A stretch of DNA of 64,000 bases from Sycon ciliatum. Taxonomy: Eukaryota; Porifera; Calcarea; Leucosolenida; Sycettidae. Shown in pieces: positions 1 through 37,900 of this stretch. A program made the translations under genes and the position numbers. The first letter of the stretch is position 1. Each line of letters opens with the position of its first letter. The notes under the pieces were generated by a model. The model saw nothing but the letters and a program-made list of their open reading frames with translations, made no database searches and was not told the DNA's origin. The stretch covers positions 36,319,706 to 36,383,705 of the forward strand of contig NC_088644.1 in the NCBI RefSeq assembly GCF_964019385.1, given 5' to 3'.

Positions 1-935
1 AGGTCTTGCTGTACCTTTCCCTCTTATTGCGGGTTTTTGACTGGCGAAGGAGAGATACGTTTGCAAAGCTCATTACCGATAAGGAAACACATCCTTCTGT
101 GGCTGTACTGCTATCTCTTCAAAGTGATACAAGTGTGTCTGTACAGACCGTTAGTCGCAACACTAGCCGTCAAAATTGCTTATGTCTAGCGGCTAGCGGC
201 TGATAGCCACATGTATTTTTCTTGCACGCTCATGCGATCGAACCCGTACTCTTCATTTCTCTCGTCAATGGTGTCAAACTCTGATGACTGCTTGTTTTTA
301 ATGTATTCTTGTGTACTCACTTCAGGACTGAAGTCGGTGGTAAAACGCAGTGTAAAGTGTTGCAGTCTGATGCACTGTACGACGACAAGGGTTTCGTACC
401 AGCGTATCATATCACCGATCACAGTAAGTCATAGTTTTAGGTTCTAGGCAGTATGTACGTCATCGAAATCATGATGATGCATCAGAGTTGCTGCGCTCCA
501 GATTATGTTTCTTGGGGGATATTTTCGTTCTTCTCTTTCTCTTCGATCACGGATCCTCATGTCTGCTGGGTGTTCGAAGTCTGGACATTTTATGCAAGCT
601 TGTCTGAGCTCCAAAGGGCCGTGGACGTCTGTACTTTAAATGTAGGCAGTCCACATTGTATCGGAGGTCGACTGGATAGTGTAGTATAGTGCAGGGTCCT
701 TCGAAATAGTACTGTGTGGGATGGTATGTTATAATATTATGTAATATCCGGTGTACTTTTTTCTGAAGTTTGACTGCTTGGCATCGGCCCATAGTACATG
801 TATTGCATACTGTGTGCAGCAATTGTTGCCTATGTCCTGATAGTACAACGCGTAATAGCTCCCGAACAGGTCGGCTTGTTGTGTGGTTGTTAATGCCTGT
901 TTATGGTGTTCTGCTGCTCCTCTTGCATCATACAG
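1..935. other. left-edge stretch with no recognised exon
   Basis: No frame here matches the upstream part of GH116 proteins. The acceptor at 934-935 requires an earlier exon ending in phase 1, so this stretch is probably intron of the GH116 gene whose first exons lie left of the window. The open frames present are short and lack family resemblance. Confidence 0.4.
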
Positions 936-26832
<25,897 letters not shown>

Positions 26833-27540
26833 TTGCTAGCCTTGCAGATGGGAAATGTGAGTGGCGCAAGGTTTTTTTATTTCGAATGCCGTCCACAATC
26901 ACTACTCGTAACTGGGACTGTACATTCCGAATGTTTACGTTTCACCCAATTTTGCTTTGTATCTTATCACGTATGCGCTGGTATCTTGCTGTGTCTTGCC
27001 TCTGTTACCATTTCCCTAATATCTACCCTATACTGCCTGATTCAAAGTTAGTACCGCTTCTTTTCTTACCGGGTCATATACACCTTTTAAAAGAGAAATT
27101 AGGTGTATTTGATAGAAAAATAGCTTTCTATCCACACTATGCATGTACATGTGTGTGGGTAATTGGCAAGACCCATTCTTTGGTGATGTTCCAGCATTTA
27201 TTTTTACATTTTCCATACTCTTCTGCTTTGTGACCACTGGCGATAAACTAGACATTGTGCTCTGAGCCTCGCAGTCGGGGTTTGCATCGTAACATTCAGC
27301 GTCGAATTCGAACTTGCGTGAGACTTTATGCAGAATGCCGGGATCACCATTGCAACTTATTATTATATTTTTCCTTATTCATACCTCACCATTGCTACAG
27401 GCTATTGTGGTGTTGATGGTAATGCGGCCCCTAGTGCTGGTGCCATTGTATTCCATTGCATTACTATCGTTATCATAACACTGGGCAGGATTTTCCATTT
27501 CACTTGCCATGTAAATAGAATGAATGCAAAATACAACTAC
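26833..27540. other. 3' flank of the GH116 gene, nothing recognised
   Basis: The stretch contains the probable 3' UTR after TGA at 26830-26832. I see no clear AATAAA polyadenylation signal soon after the stop and no coding homology. Confidence 0.4.
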
Positions 27541-27542
27541 TG

Positions 27543-28381
27543 CCCCTGTCTGTGATGATATCCTGTCTGCTGCTCGTGCTGCTGTTCTTTCCGCTGCGGT
27601 TGCTGCTCGTGCTGCTGTCCCCCCCCCCCCATTCTATCCCTGTTGCATGTATTCTGCTGCTGCCCTTCTCTGCTCTTCCTGCTGTCCCTGCTGCTGTTGC
27701 CCCTGCTGTGGCTGTTCTTCAAGCCGCCCTGTCTGCTGCTGTTCACTCCCCACCCCCACCTGCTGCCCCTGATACAGTCCCCAGTGCTGCATTGTTTTGT
27801 TTTTTACCCCTACTGGTTCTTCCCTTGCTGTGGAACAAAATATTGTATTCGAGCTCAACAACACAGCTTGCTACTTGTGTTCCTGATGCTGCCCCATTCC
27901 TGCTGCTTCTGCTGCTGCCCCTGCTGGTGATGCCCCCTGCCCCACTTCTGCTGATGCCCCTGCTATTGCTGTAATTGCTGCGGCTGTCCCCGCCTATCCT
28001 GCTGTTGCTTATCTGATGCCCTTGCTGCTTGTCCCTGGTACGGCCCCTGTCCCTGATGCTACCCCTACTCTGCCCTTTCTGCTGCTGCCCCTGCCCATGC
28101 TGTCCCCTTCCCCTGCCCTTGCCCTGCAGACTCTGCCTGTGCTACTACCACCACCCCTTCTGCTGATGCCCCTGCTATTGCTGCATGTAATTGCTGCGGC
28201 TGTCCCTGCCTATCCTGCTGTTGCTTATCTGATGCCCTTGCTGCTTGTCCCTGTTGTAGCCCCTGATGCTACCCCTACTCTGCCCTTGTCTGCTGCTGCC
28301 CCTGCCCATGCTGTCCCCTTCCCCTGCTGCCCTGCCCCTTTTGCCCTGCAGACTCTGCCTGTGCTACTACCACCACCCCTC
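27543..28381 (+). repeat. CT-rich minisatellite with a duplicated block of about 207 bases
   Basis: CTGCTGCCCCTG-type units predominate. A larger block beginning CTGATGCCCCTGCTATTGCT recurs at about 27951 and about 28158, both copies containing TGCAGACTCTGCCTGTGCTA. Pro/Leu-rich and Gln-rich frames on the two strands are repeat artefacts. Confidence 0.85.
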
Positions 28382-28814
28382 CTCCCATTTTTGCATTGCT
28401 GTTGATATAGGATTTCCAGCTCAAGTGGACATGCTCTCTGATCTAGCAAACCATGGCAACTAGCCAGCGAGCGGTAAACGGTGTGCAATAGCATGCAGCA
28501 GCTGACCACTTTAAAGCAAAGCAGGATAAGGCCATGGTTAAAAATGAAGTTGATTCTCAGGTCATGACCCTGTGAAAATCGGTACGTGCGAGCGATTTTT
28601 TATTTTATTTCCCACAATTTTTTTATTTCCAAAGATAGGGTCACACACATACATATGTACGTCACTGGTTCATATAATTATTTTATTCCCGTAGCTATGC
28701 AGAAGACGTTACTTCAGTAACGTCTGGCGCTAGCCAGGGTCCACACAGCTTTAATTTGGTGTTTGTTTGTGTGTTTGTTTGTTTGTGTCACGCCTGGCGC
28801 TATCCGTATCTGAC

Positions 28815-29708
28815 GGCAAAAAAGCATAGGATGTAGGGGTGAAACAATTATACCGAGTACTCGAGTACTCGCTCGGTTTTTTCAAAAATAATCGTACTCG
28901 GAATAAATCAGAGTACTCGTTCATACGTGGTACATGCATTTTCTACAGAAATCTGCAGTTTCAGGGCAGCAGTCGGCAGATGGTGATGTGCAGACTGTGT
29001 GGTGAACATTTGTTCTCGAGTGGAGAGAGCCCAATTGACCCACCAACCAATATACCTGAGAAAAATGACTGCTACTCAGTTCAATCAGGGTTGCACCATG
29101 TTATTTTAAAGCCCTTGGTGTGCAATTTTTAGGAGATGAAAAATACTCGAATACTCGAATATTCGATCGGAGAAAATCAGAGTACTCGAACTCGGGATCT
29201 CAGTGCCAACTTTCACCCCTAATAGGATGTTATAAATTTTTCAATTCTCCTTTTTTCAGGCATATCCTGGGATTCGAACCCGCACTATCGCCCTACATGC
29301 ATTCCCCCATACACTTCGCATTCATACCCATTCTTCCAAGTTGCATTACGTTATTATCTTGCGTTTGAAAGCCCTATTTGAATATTGCGGGAAGCTGTAT
29401 GTGGCCAGCTGTGTTTGATGGTACGGTACGGTACGGGAGACGGTGTCGTATTACCCTCGATCGTACCTGTCCCGTCCCTATCCCCTACCGTACCGTGCCA
29501 TCAAAGACGGCTGGCCACAATGCATATAACTCAAATAGGGCTTTCAAATGCAAGATCACAATGTGAAACAACTTGGAAGAATTAGTATGTATGCGAAGTG
29601 CATCGGGGGATGAATGCAGGGCGCGCGATAGTGCGGGTTCGAATCCCAGGTTATGTCTAAAAAAAAGGAATTTTTTAAAGAATTTATAACATCCCTATCC
29701 TTTTTTTT
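28815..29708. mobile_element. palindromic foldback element split by a hAT MITE
   Basis: After removing 28834-29221 and one target copy, two arms of about 230 bases fold on each other with roughly 80% identity. Shared pieces are ATGTTATAAATT, CTGGGATTCGAACCCGCAC, CTTCCAAGTTG and GAAAGCCCTATTTGA. The arms meet near GGTACGGTACGG / CCGTACCGT. Each arm carries a sequence resembling a tRNA B box. Confidence 0.7.
28834..29221. mobile_element. hAT-type MITE, 388 bases, 8-base target duplication
   Basis: Ends are TAGGGGTGAAA and TTTCACCCCTA, flanked by perfect 8-base repeats ATAGGATG (28826-28833 and 29222-29229). The interior has inverted GAGTACTCG / CGAGTACTC-type motifs. An 8-base duplication and these ends are hAT hallmarks. 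Confidence 0.9.
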
Positions 29709-29778
29709 TGTCTAGGTCATCAAGGCAAGAAAGCATAGCGTAGGGCCCTGAGCTTCCAAGCTCTCTCGTTATTCAGGC

Positions 29779-29816
29779 CAGGGAGTAGAAAAATACCGGT
29801 ATTTTACTACTCCCTG
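29779..29816. mobile_element. 38-base TIR-only hAT derivative
   Basis: A near-perfect palindrome begins CAGGGAGTAG and ends CTACTCCCTG with a central CCGG. It is flanked by 8-base repeats ATTCAGGC and ATTCATGC (one mismatch). Its arms match the terminal repeats of the 2.16 kb element at 58348-60503 over about 21 bases. It appears to be two terminal repeats with no interior. Confidence 0.65.
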
Positions 29817-30534
29817 ATTCATGCCTTTCGCATTGACCGTTTTCATGCGCGCATATGCGACACGCATGCATAGAAATAGTAAAAAATCGTCGGTGCGCCG
29901 CCAAAAATCGGTGCGCGCGTACTTGAGAATCAAAGATAATTTTTACCATGGCCTAATACCCAGTGATATGTGATCTGTAAAAAAAAAGGATGTGGAACTA
30001 ACTACAAGGTTTCTTTTAGCACCTTTGGAAGAATTACATTTTTGCATTGCTGTTGATATAGGATTTCCAGCTCAAGTGGACATGCTCACTGATCTAGCAA
30101 ACCATGGCAACTAGCCAGCGAGCGGTAAACGGTGTGCAATAGCATGCAGCAGCTAACCACTTTAAAGCAAAGCAGGATAATACCCAGTGATATGTGATCT
30201 GTAAAAAAGGATGTGGAACCAACTACAAGGTTTCTTTTAGCACCTTTGCAAAAGCATTGGAAAATCGGGAAGCTCAAACTTGATAAAAACCTATAATATA
30301 CACTACTTCATTGGCGAATGAAAATGAGTTCTGACTAGTGTGTTTTTAAAGGAACTCTTGTCTCAGGGTTAGATTCGATCAGTGATACCAATCATGATAA
30401 TTATGTTTCTAAAGAATGTTCAGTCATGTTTCTACTACAGGAGTCCGTAGATAAGGGAAACGTTACGCTTCATAACCAGCTGGCAACAATCATCAGCTGA
30501 AAACACACATTGTAAAACTTGACCAAATATAATT

Positions 30535-30590
30535 GTAAAACAGAGAGGTTCCAGGCTGTCCAAGAGAGTGCTCAATACCTCGAGTTTGAA
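30535..30590 (-). repeat. dispersed repeat, copy 2
   Basis: Inverted copy of the sequence at 18487-18556, containing CAGAGAGGTTCCAGGCTGTC and AAGAGAGTGCTCAATACC. Confidence 0.6.
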
Positions 30591-30673
30591 CAGCCAGGGA
30601 GAGATCTAATTGTATAGCTACCGATACACAAGTAACTGCATAAAGCCTGGAACAATCCAGGGTGCCGGAGCTC

Positions 30674-31874
30674 TTACCAACCAATCACATCCGCTTCGCT
30701 TGCAGGTGACTCGACGTTGTAGGCAAATTCGACAACGTGCTTCGAGCTGGCTCCGACCTCCAGCTGCCACTCTAGAAGGTTTTCTTTGGTTAGCGTGACG
30801 CTGCCACCAGGCACTGTCTTAGTCGGCTCGCGTGTACTGACTTCAGGCTTCACTAAATTGACCTTGATTGCAGCAAACACAGATGAATACAACGTACATC
30901 TTAACATTTTACCGTTTATGCTAACTCCAATGGTACTCGTACCAAGCACCCAAAAATACCGTCGATTTGGTATCGTTTCGACGATAGAATTAGAAGGCTC
31001 TGTTTAGCGGGAGAACGAACCGGTAAGGTTCTAACTAGGGTGACGTCACAAGCCGGTCGTTGTGTCAGAAACCGAAATGCTAATCATGCCTTGAAAACAC
31101 TCAAAAAACGGTACAGGCCGACGGTCGAAGATAGGGCGAACGGTAAAATGCTAACCATGTATAATAGAGCATAGAAGACAAGGCAGGGTTGTAGCCAAAG
31201 TGACAAAGCGTGGCGTCCCATCACCCCTACCCATGGTTGAAAGTGCCATCGCATGGCTGACTCACCGACACCCCTTGTTTCGCCTGTGCAGCATGCAAGA
31301 CGTACCCGTAGGCAGTAGAAAAAGTACACCGGTGTGCTGTTTCGTAGCTACAGCTGAGAAACTGAGGTGGTAATACGTCTATATTGTCATGGCATACTCC
31401 ATGTGTGAAGCGATGCGACATTTGTACCACTACACTCACACTTCCCCAGCTGCCATTGTATGATCACAAGCTGCTTACACTGACCGTGCAAAGCTTGCCT
31501 GAAAATAATATGGCACTGCACCTGACCCTTTTCATAGATAACCCACACGCCTGGCCAATAGCAAGGTTTCAACGGTTATAAAGAGAGATCGTTGTGTGAA
31601 GCATGTTGCAACACACAGCTCATGCATAATCATAAATTGCTAGTACCTTGATCGTTTCCTCACTGCTCCGTGGAATAGCATCTGTCAGCTTGATCTTGAT
31701 TTTCTCCAGCCTGGTATTATTTACCTCTACCGTCTGTCGTAATTTGAGCAGATTGGATTTACTGAGCCAGCCTAAACAGCATACACAGCATACAAGCATG
31801 AGCTACGGTGCATCTTACAAGTGTGCGTGCATGCGTGTGTGTGTGTGTGTGCGCGCACGCGCGCACGCGCGCGC

Positions 31875-31916
<42 letters not shown>

Positions 31917-34900
31917 CGAACATCAACTACGTCAGTACTAGCTGATAAGGTTACTACCTCTTGCTTCAGTGGTTTATGAAAAGATCACAATAATAGTTAG
32001 GAGCGTATCCACACATCTTCATATTGGGAGACCAGGGAGGTAGCATTGGGATGTCAGGTTGTCCCGCCAAATGGGATACAGGACCAGAAATGAAAATATT
32101 TTGACGAAAACCCTGTTCTGCACGAATACGGTGGGTCGACGGTTTCGAAATAAGGTCCAGACCGGCCTCTAAGTAGTATACACGTAGTAATCATGACACA
32201 TTCAGGATGTGTTTATTTTCAACAAGTTAGTTATACTTCTGCAGATAGCACATAGAGAAGAGAGAAAGGAAGCCGTGTTGCAACTCGGAGAGTTGCACGT
32301 TAATTTATGATCATCAGGCAACATACACATACAGATTTATAAAAGTGCCCTATGCCTATGGCCTCGTGCAACTCTTCTTACAAGTTTCCCTCAAACCAGT
32401 TAACAAGTGGAGTCTTCAAGATTATGCTAACCCGATATGATTTCAAAGGATCCGCCCGGGAAGTGAACTGCCCGAAAAGAGAAAAAATGCCAGACCCACC
32501 AGGACTCGAACCCGGGACCTTGCTTGTCATGAGCTATGCTCTAACCATCTGAGCCATTCGATTTCAGATATAAAGGTTTTCTGTACCAGCATCTTTTCCA
32601 CTGTTAAGCATACCTGTGGTTTCCCTGAACTTCTTGAGAGGCTTGTAAATTACTCTGATTGCTGGATCTACTCCGAGAGAACATAAGAATTCCTCAGCGG
32701 GACTAACATCATCTAACGATGTCTGTACAAAAGCACATACACAATCATGACTTTTTAGAGTCAGCACGCGATCATGCCTTGTACTATCTAAGTCTCTACA
32801 AATCGTTTTTGTTCAGCACATCACAAATCAAATAATTATCTTTTAGAAGCAATTTGGAAACGTAACAAGGGCATAGGAGAGCATGTTAATTCTCGGAGCT
32901 CCCACAGCACGCACGCACATGGGACAACACCAGCCAGTCTAGTTACTAACTATTTGAGGAGGAAATAGTATTGCCTTCTCCCCCTGGCCCCGGTCACTCA
33001 ACAACGCACCATTCAGCTAGCTTCAATACTAGTATTCACTTCTCAATAATAAACGGCGAGGGCACAGGAGGAGAAAGACGAAAAGACTAGACAGAAAACG
33101 ACGACGGGAAAAGACACCCGGGAAAAGACTCAAAGAAACAACAAAGAACAAGCAGTAATAAACCGAGGACAAATCGTGACGACCAATCAGGGACTAATAC
33201 GTACAGAACACATGACCAAGACCAAGACAACCAGACGAAGACAACCAGACCACGGACGAATCACACACGACTCTCATTCCCAGACCAAACTAGCACTGCG
33301 CATGTACAGCATTCACTTGACAGTCACTCTCACACAGACGGAAGCACATCCTCACACTCTGACAACGCGTACTCTTGCATGCACCACATACCATAAACGT
33401 CACACATCACACCATACTCGCGCGTACACCTAGACCATATATGACATCAGACACTGGACTCCACCAGACAAGAACCAAATACGACAACATGCGTAAATCA
33501 TAGTCGAACAGAAATCTGCAACATATTCATTTCACTTGTGTAGCGTAACGGCCTAAGACCAGGGCATAGAAATGCAACCCCCGTGCAAAATCATGTAGTC
33601 ACTCCACACAATACCTTGGATATGAAGTTGTTGTCCATGAAAACATTTGCTGGACCCTGAAGCAGTGAGTACTGTGAAGAATTCTTGACTTGAGCCTTCA
33701 GGAATGCATGAGCTGCCTGCTTGGGCACAGTCTCATATTCAAACTCGGGCTGCAGGTCAATGATACCAACTGCTACCTGTGTAGACATCGCGGAACGTAC
33801 ACAGATGTTGAAATAAATACAAACAAAAGAGCATGCCGCATTCAGGGCCCTCGCTATTCTGGCACGGCACCTACGCCTCTTGGCCACTCTCACGTGAGTG
33901 AGGCTGGCAGTGGCTACGTGGCACATGTATACACAAACATCATACCCAGGCTAACATCATACCCAGGCTAACATCATACCCAGGCTCTCACATACACAAT
34001 GTTCCTCTAGAGGGTAGTGGATCTTCGCTACACCAGACACATTACGTCACACCTTCCGCCTAGCTGAGGAACGAATAACCACAAGGACAGAAGCACGTAC
34101 ACATTATGTACAACTTATCCGCAGCCAACATGTCTTTCTATACTTGCCCTTTTGTGACAGTTTTGTCTCCGATGATTATGCATGAAGTCTTGTGAGTAGC
34201 ATTTTTTTATCATGCCTACATTTCCTTCATTCTGAATATGATCTCTAGCCCCATTTATTTCCGATTCAGGCAGTATTGGGCCAACGAACCAATTCTAATT
34301 CGGTCGGAAATGGGATCTGGACCAGCACGTCTGCACACTGATCAATGCTAAATTCGGCCGAACTACTCCAAACCCGGCCAAAAAACATCTTCGCTATGGT
34401 CCAGCTTTTGAAGATATAGATATCACCACATCATTGTAAGACCATTCTATACTACACAGGAAAACTACTTTGAAGAAGGTCAATCATTCCCCCATTTGGG
34501 TAAAAACAAAGAGCATCATCAATTTCTGAATGGGCTGCCCACTGATTATCAAGAGCGTCTCCATGCAGTAAATCAGTACTCATCTGCTTTTTCCATTTGC
34601 TAACATATCTACTTTAGGTAGTATAGGGCTTGGCTAGCCTGTGTTGGCTGTGATCTTCACGAGGTCGGCCCGAGGCTCTTTTGGCACACGTGTCCGTAAT
34701 CCTCAACGGTGAGGGCCTTCAAGTCCTACGGGGACGGACAGTTCAGCCGTACTGAGTCGCACGCGAACCGTAAGATTCGTATCTTTAGCCCAATTTTGTA
34801 TTAGGTATAAATATCTGTGTCAATTTTGTCACCTTGGCTTCGTTGTGCACAGGCATTTTGCCCATATCCTCTACGGCTGTGTTGAGCTGCACTACCCATG

Positions 34901-37900
34901 GCTCAGCCGTGACCACAGCTGGTCCGCACGCCAAGTCCGGAATGTGGATCAAAGCAAAGTGCACAAAAAAGGCGGAGCGGAGATAACAATTATATAACAG
35001 CGACTATTCATAGCAGACTCAGCGGAGGACGTTCAGGTTGGTTGTCGTCTGCTATGTACTAAGCTCTGTCTCTGACATTGAGCACTCTCTGCAGCTCGGG
35101 TATCAACGGATTTGTTTTTTTAACAGCGACTATTCTATTTATTGCTGGTATAAAAGCGAAGTGTCTTGAGTTAATCACTTGCCTTGTGTCCAGTGCCATC
35201 GGCTGGGATTGTTGTTTGGCGAGGAATCTCAAACGACGTACTGGTTACGGTGCCACCAACCTAAGTTAGAGAACATCAGTCAAACACAGCCTCGGACTGA
35301 GCAACACCCATGGGCACTGGGCAACAAAGAGAAGCATATCAATACAGTATTTCTAACATACCATCAATATCGTACCCAGTGTGCACTGCCAAATATGGAA
35401 TGCCCACGCTAACACCCCTAGGAATGATTTCCTGGCAGCAGTGCATGGCTGTGTACAAGTCATCCTCGCAGGGTGACTCGGCTGTGAACCACATAACCAT
35501 GCCATGTGCTAGTATTAAATTTGGCCGAATTTGAAGTTTCCAGAAACAGCGGGTCACCTTTAATTGTATCCTAGTGAAATGCCGCCTACGGATATAATTT
35601 AAAAGGGAAAGTATAGCCTAAAACCGAAATTTTCACCCGTCGTAGTCTTCGGGGTGCTGAGTCAATGGTCTTGATCGGAGGAAGCTGAGACGCTCCCTTC
35701 CTCCTTTATTCCCAATCGAACTCGCCACTTCCACCGAAACTGGGTGACTGCACCCTACTAGACGGGGATTTGTATGAAAAATGTCACTTAAAGTGCCATT
35801 TCGTTATTATAAAAGCACGGATGACCGGGACTGGCCCGTATGTTGTAGTCTTTTGGACGCTGAGTCGACTGGTTTTGGTCCAAGAAGGCTGTGGTGCAGC
35901 GTTCGGCTCTTATTCCCAATCAAACATGGTCGAGTAAGCGGTCAAGCGCCCATGCGTACACCAGTCACCTGGTCACCGTGCCTGCAGGCTACAACTTTCA
36001 TACCAAGGTTCAACTCGAGAGACAGGCGCACGCCCAAACAGGCTGTGAGTTGTGACCAGGTGACTGATGTACGCATGTGCAAGATATGCACATCATCCAA
36101 TTTAGTAAAATACTCTGCAAACACAGCACACTGATTGCCCGCACACTGTCAAAGTACAAAACCTGAAGCATTGTATATGATTGCTTGTAACGCTACCAGC
36201 AGATGACCTCGTTCAGGCACTTGATACTTGTGCGCCAACATACCTCTGCAGTTTGCACATCCAGCTGAGCAAGGGCTCGCCCAGAACTCTCGTCGCCGAA
36301 TCCGAGTCCAGTGTCCGCGAGAGAGTCAAGTAGCTCGCTTTGCTCTACAAGCATGTCCATGTCTTCCATTGCAATCTGTTGCACGTCATCAATTTGCTGT
36401 TGTAATTCAGCCAGTCGTGAGCTTGCAGGCGTTCGATAGCGCCTTTCCTGAACTCTTCGAGCAAATTCAAGCTTCTTGGTCTCCAGCTCTGGTGGACTTC
36501 CTCCAATGCTTGGCTGAGCTGTGGACAGCACTAGCGCTGCATCTTCCCAGTCCTCTCCAGTGCTTTGAGATATCAGTGCAAAGTAGTGAATCTACAACAC
36601 AACCAAATATGACCCACACAGGACAAGTTTCATTTCCGAAAGCTTCGACAGGGAGGTATCCTAAAGGCGTACCCGGTGCTTCAGAACGACACACGTAGTG
36701 AACACTGTGATATGCTGGACCGGCATAACCTTGCAGCAGGTCATACGTCTCACTGTTCATGAGTGTGAAAATGATGGGCACAAACAATTCTGCAGTTTTC
36801 ACAAGGAACCGGGGTTGTGAGCGACTAGGGTTCACACTCAATCACTGCGTGACTTCACAAATTCATTTCAGGAAACATGTTTTTTAATGATTTTGGTCAT
36901 GAAGATAACCATCATCAGGAAGGAAGTGGGCAAGGCCGGATGGGATATCATTAAAATGAGCATCACTATGGCGAAAAACACAATGGTCAAGAAAAATATC
37001 AGTAAACTGGTACAGGAAATAGCACAATAAACGTCCACTTACTATACTGCATGCTCTATGCAGCGAGTGGAAGGATCGGACTGCTTCCAGAGTGTCGAAA
37101 TTTCACGTTCTTTTAACCCATTACTCGTGTTCGACTTAGTATAATTTCTAAGCCGGACACGAGTAACGGGCGGGTTGGAAATCAGAGACACCATACACCG
37201 TCCTACCTTCAGCAATCGGTCCTTGCTGAACACTCGCAGATCATACTGGGGCTGCCATCCGGCCTCCATGACCACATAGGACAGGAACAGGGACACAGCC
37301 GATGCCTTCTCACATGTCACATTAATTGTCACCCTCCTGGAAAACGTCAGAAATAGAGGAGAGAAATCATGTTGCCAGTGAGCAGGAAATTCCCAATTGA
37401 ATAGCAAATGTACCAAGGAGCTACAGCCATGACATCAGCTATCAGTTGCTATCATCTCCAGAAATGGCTCTTTGAAAAGGCTAGACTTTCACGCATGTGA
37501 TGTTTGAATGAGCCAGGCTGATTGCAATGTGCCCATGGAGTGCGTCATACCGTTGTTTCACCGTCAGAGGCTTTGTCTGCGCCTTCTTTGAAACTCCCCT
37601 CAGTGCAAGATTGTCGATGACCGCTTTAAGCTGGTTCCGCAATTTAAGCTCTTCCTTGTTGACAGCTGAGACCTTCTCGTCCAGGTCATGGCTCTGTGTA
37701 GAATAGAACTCCATAAAAGCTGTGACGCGTCGGAAGCCTTTCTCGTTCAACTGATCTAAGACAGATGTTGGCTAATCGCACAGGAAAATAGACAAAACCA
37801 GACAATGATCCGCGTCATAAGCACTTCATGAGCAACTAAGTCACTGAAACCTCTGCATACTGTTTCATGAAGTCAATGTGGGACTGCACTCAATTATTTT

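Larger units (their letters stand above)
28530..29953. mobile_element. PIF/Harbinger-type non-autonomous element (3-base TAA target duplication)
   Basis: The element starts GGCCATGGTTAAAAAT and its other end reads GGCCATGGTAAAAAT from the opposite strand. A further sub-terminal match TTGATTCTCA follows. It is flanked by TAA at 28527-28529 and 29954-29956, while the paralogous copy at 30178-30180 has a single TAA. A TWA-type duplication points to PIF/Harbinger. No transposase was recognised. It hosts the three further elements listed below. Confidence 0.75.
28385..30250 (+). repeat. tandem duplication of about 215 bases, first copy interrupted
   Basis: The host unit starts CATTTTTGCATTGCTGTTGA and ends in ...TTTCTTTTAGCACCTTTG. 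Copy 1 is 28385-28529 plus 29954-30025; copy 2 is about 30039-30248 and is uninterrupted. The junction GCAGGATAATACCCAG in copy 2 is the empty target site of the element inserted in copy 1. Confidence 0.85.

Noticed and set aside
27524..28509. Pro/Leu/Cys-rich and Gln-rich ORFs on both strands
   Set aside because: They translate a CT-rich minisatellite. All frames are open because the repeat lacks stops.
34801..34985. Minus-strand open stretch reading like coding sequence (CGPAVVTAEPWVVQLNTAVED) with a GT at its end
   Set aside because: It lies between exons 6 and 7 of DUF4139 copy A, which join in frame without it. Copy B has no counterpart and I know no family match.
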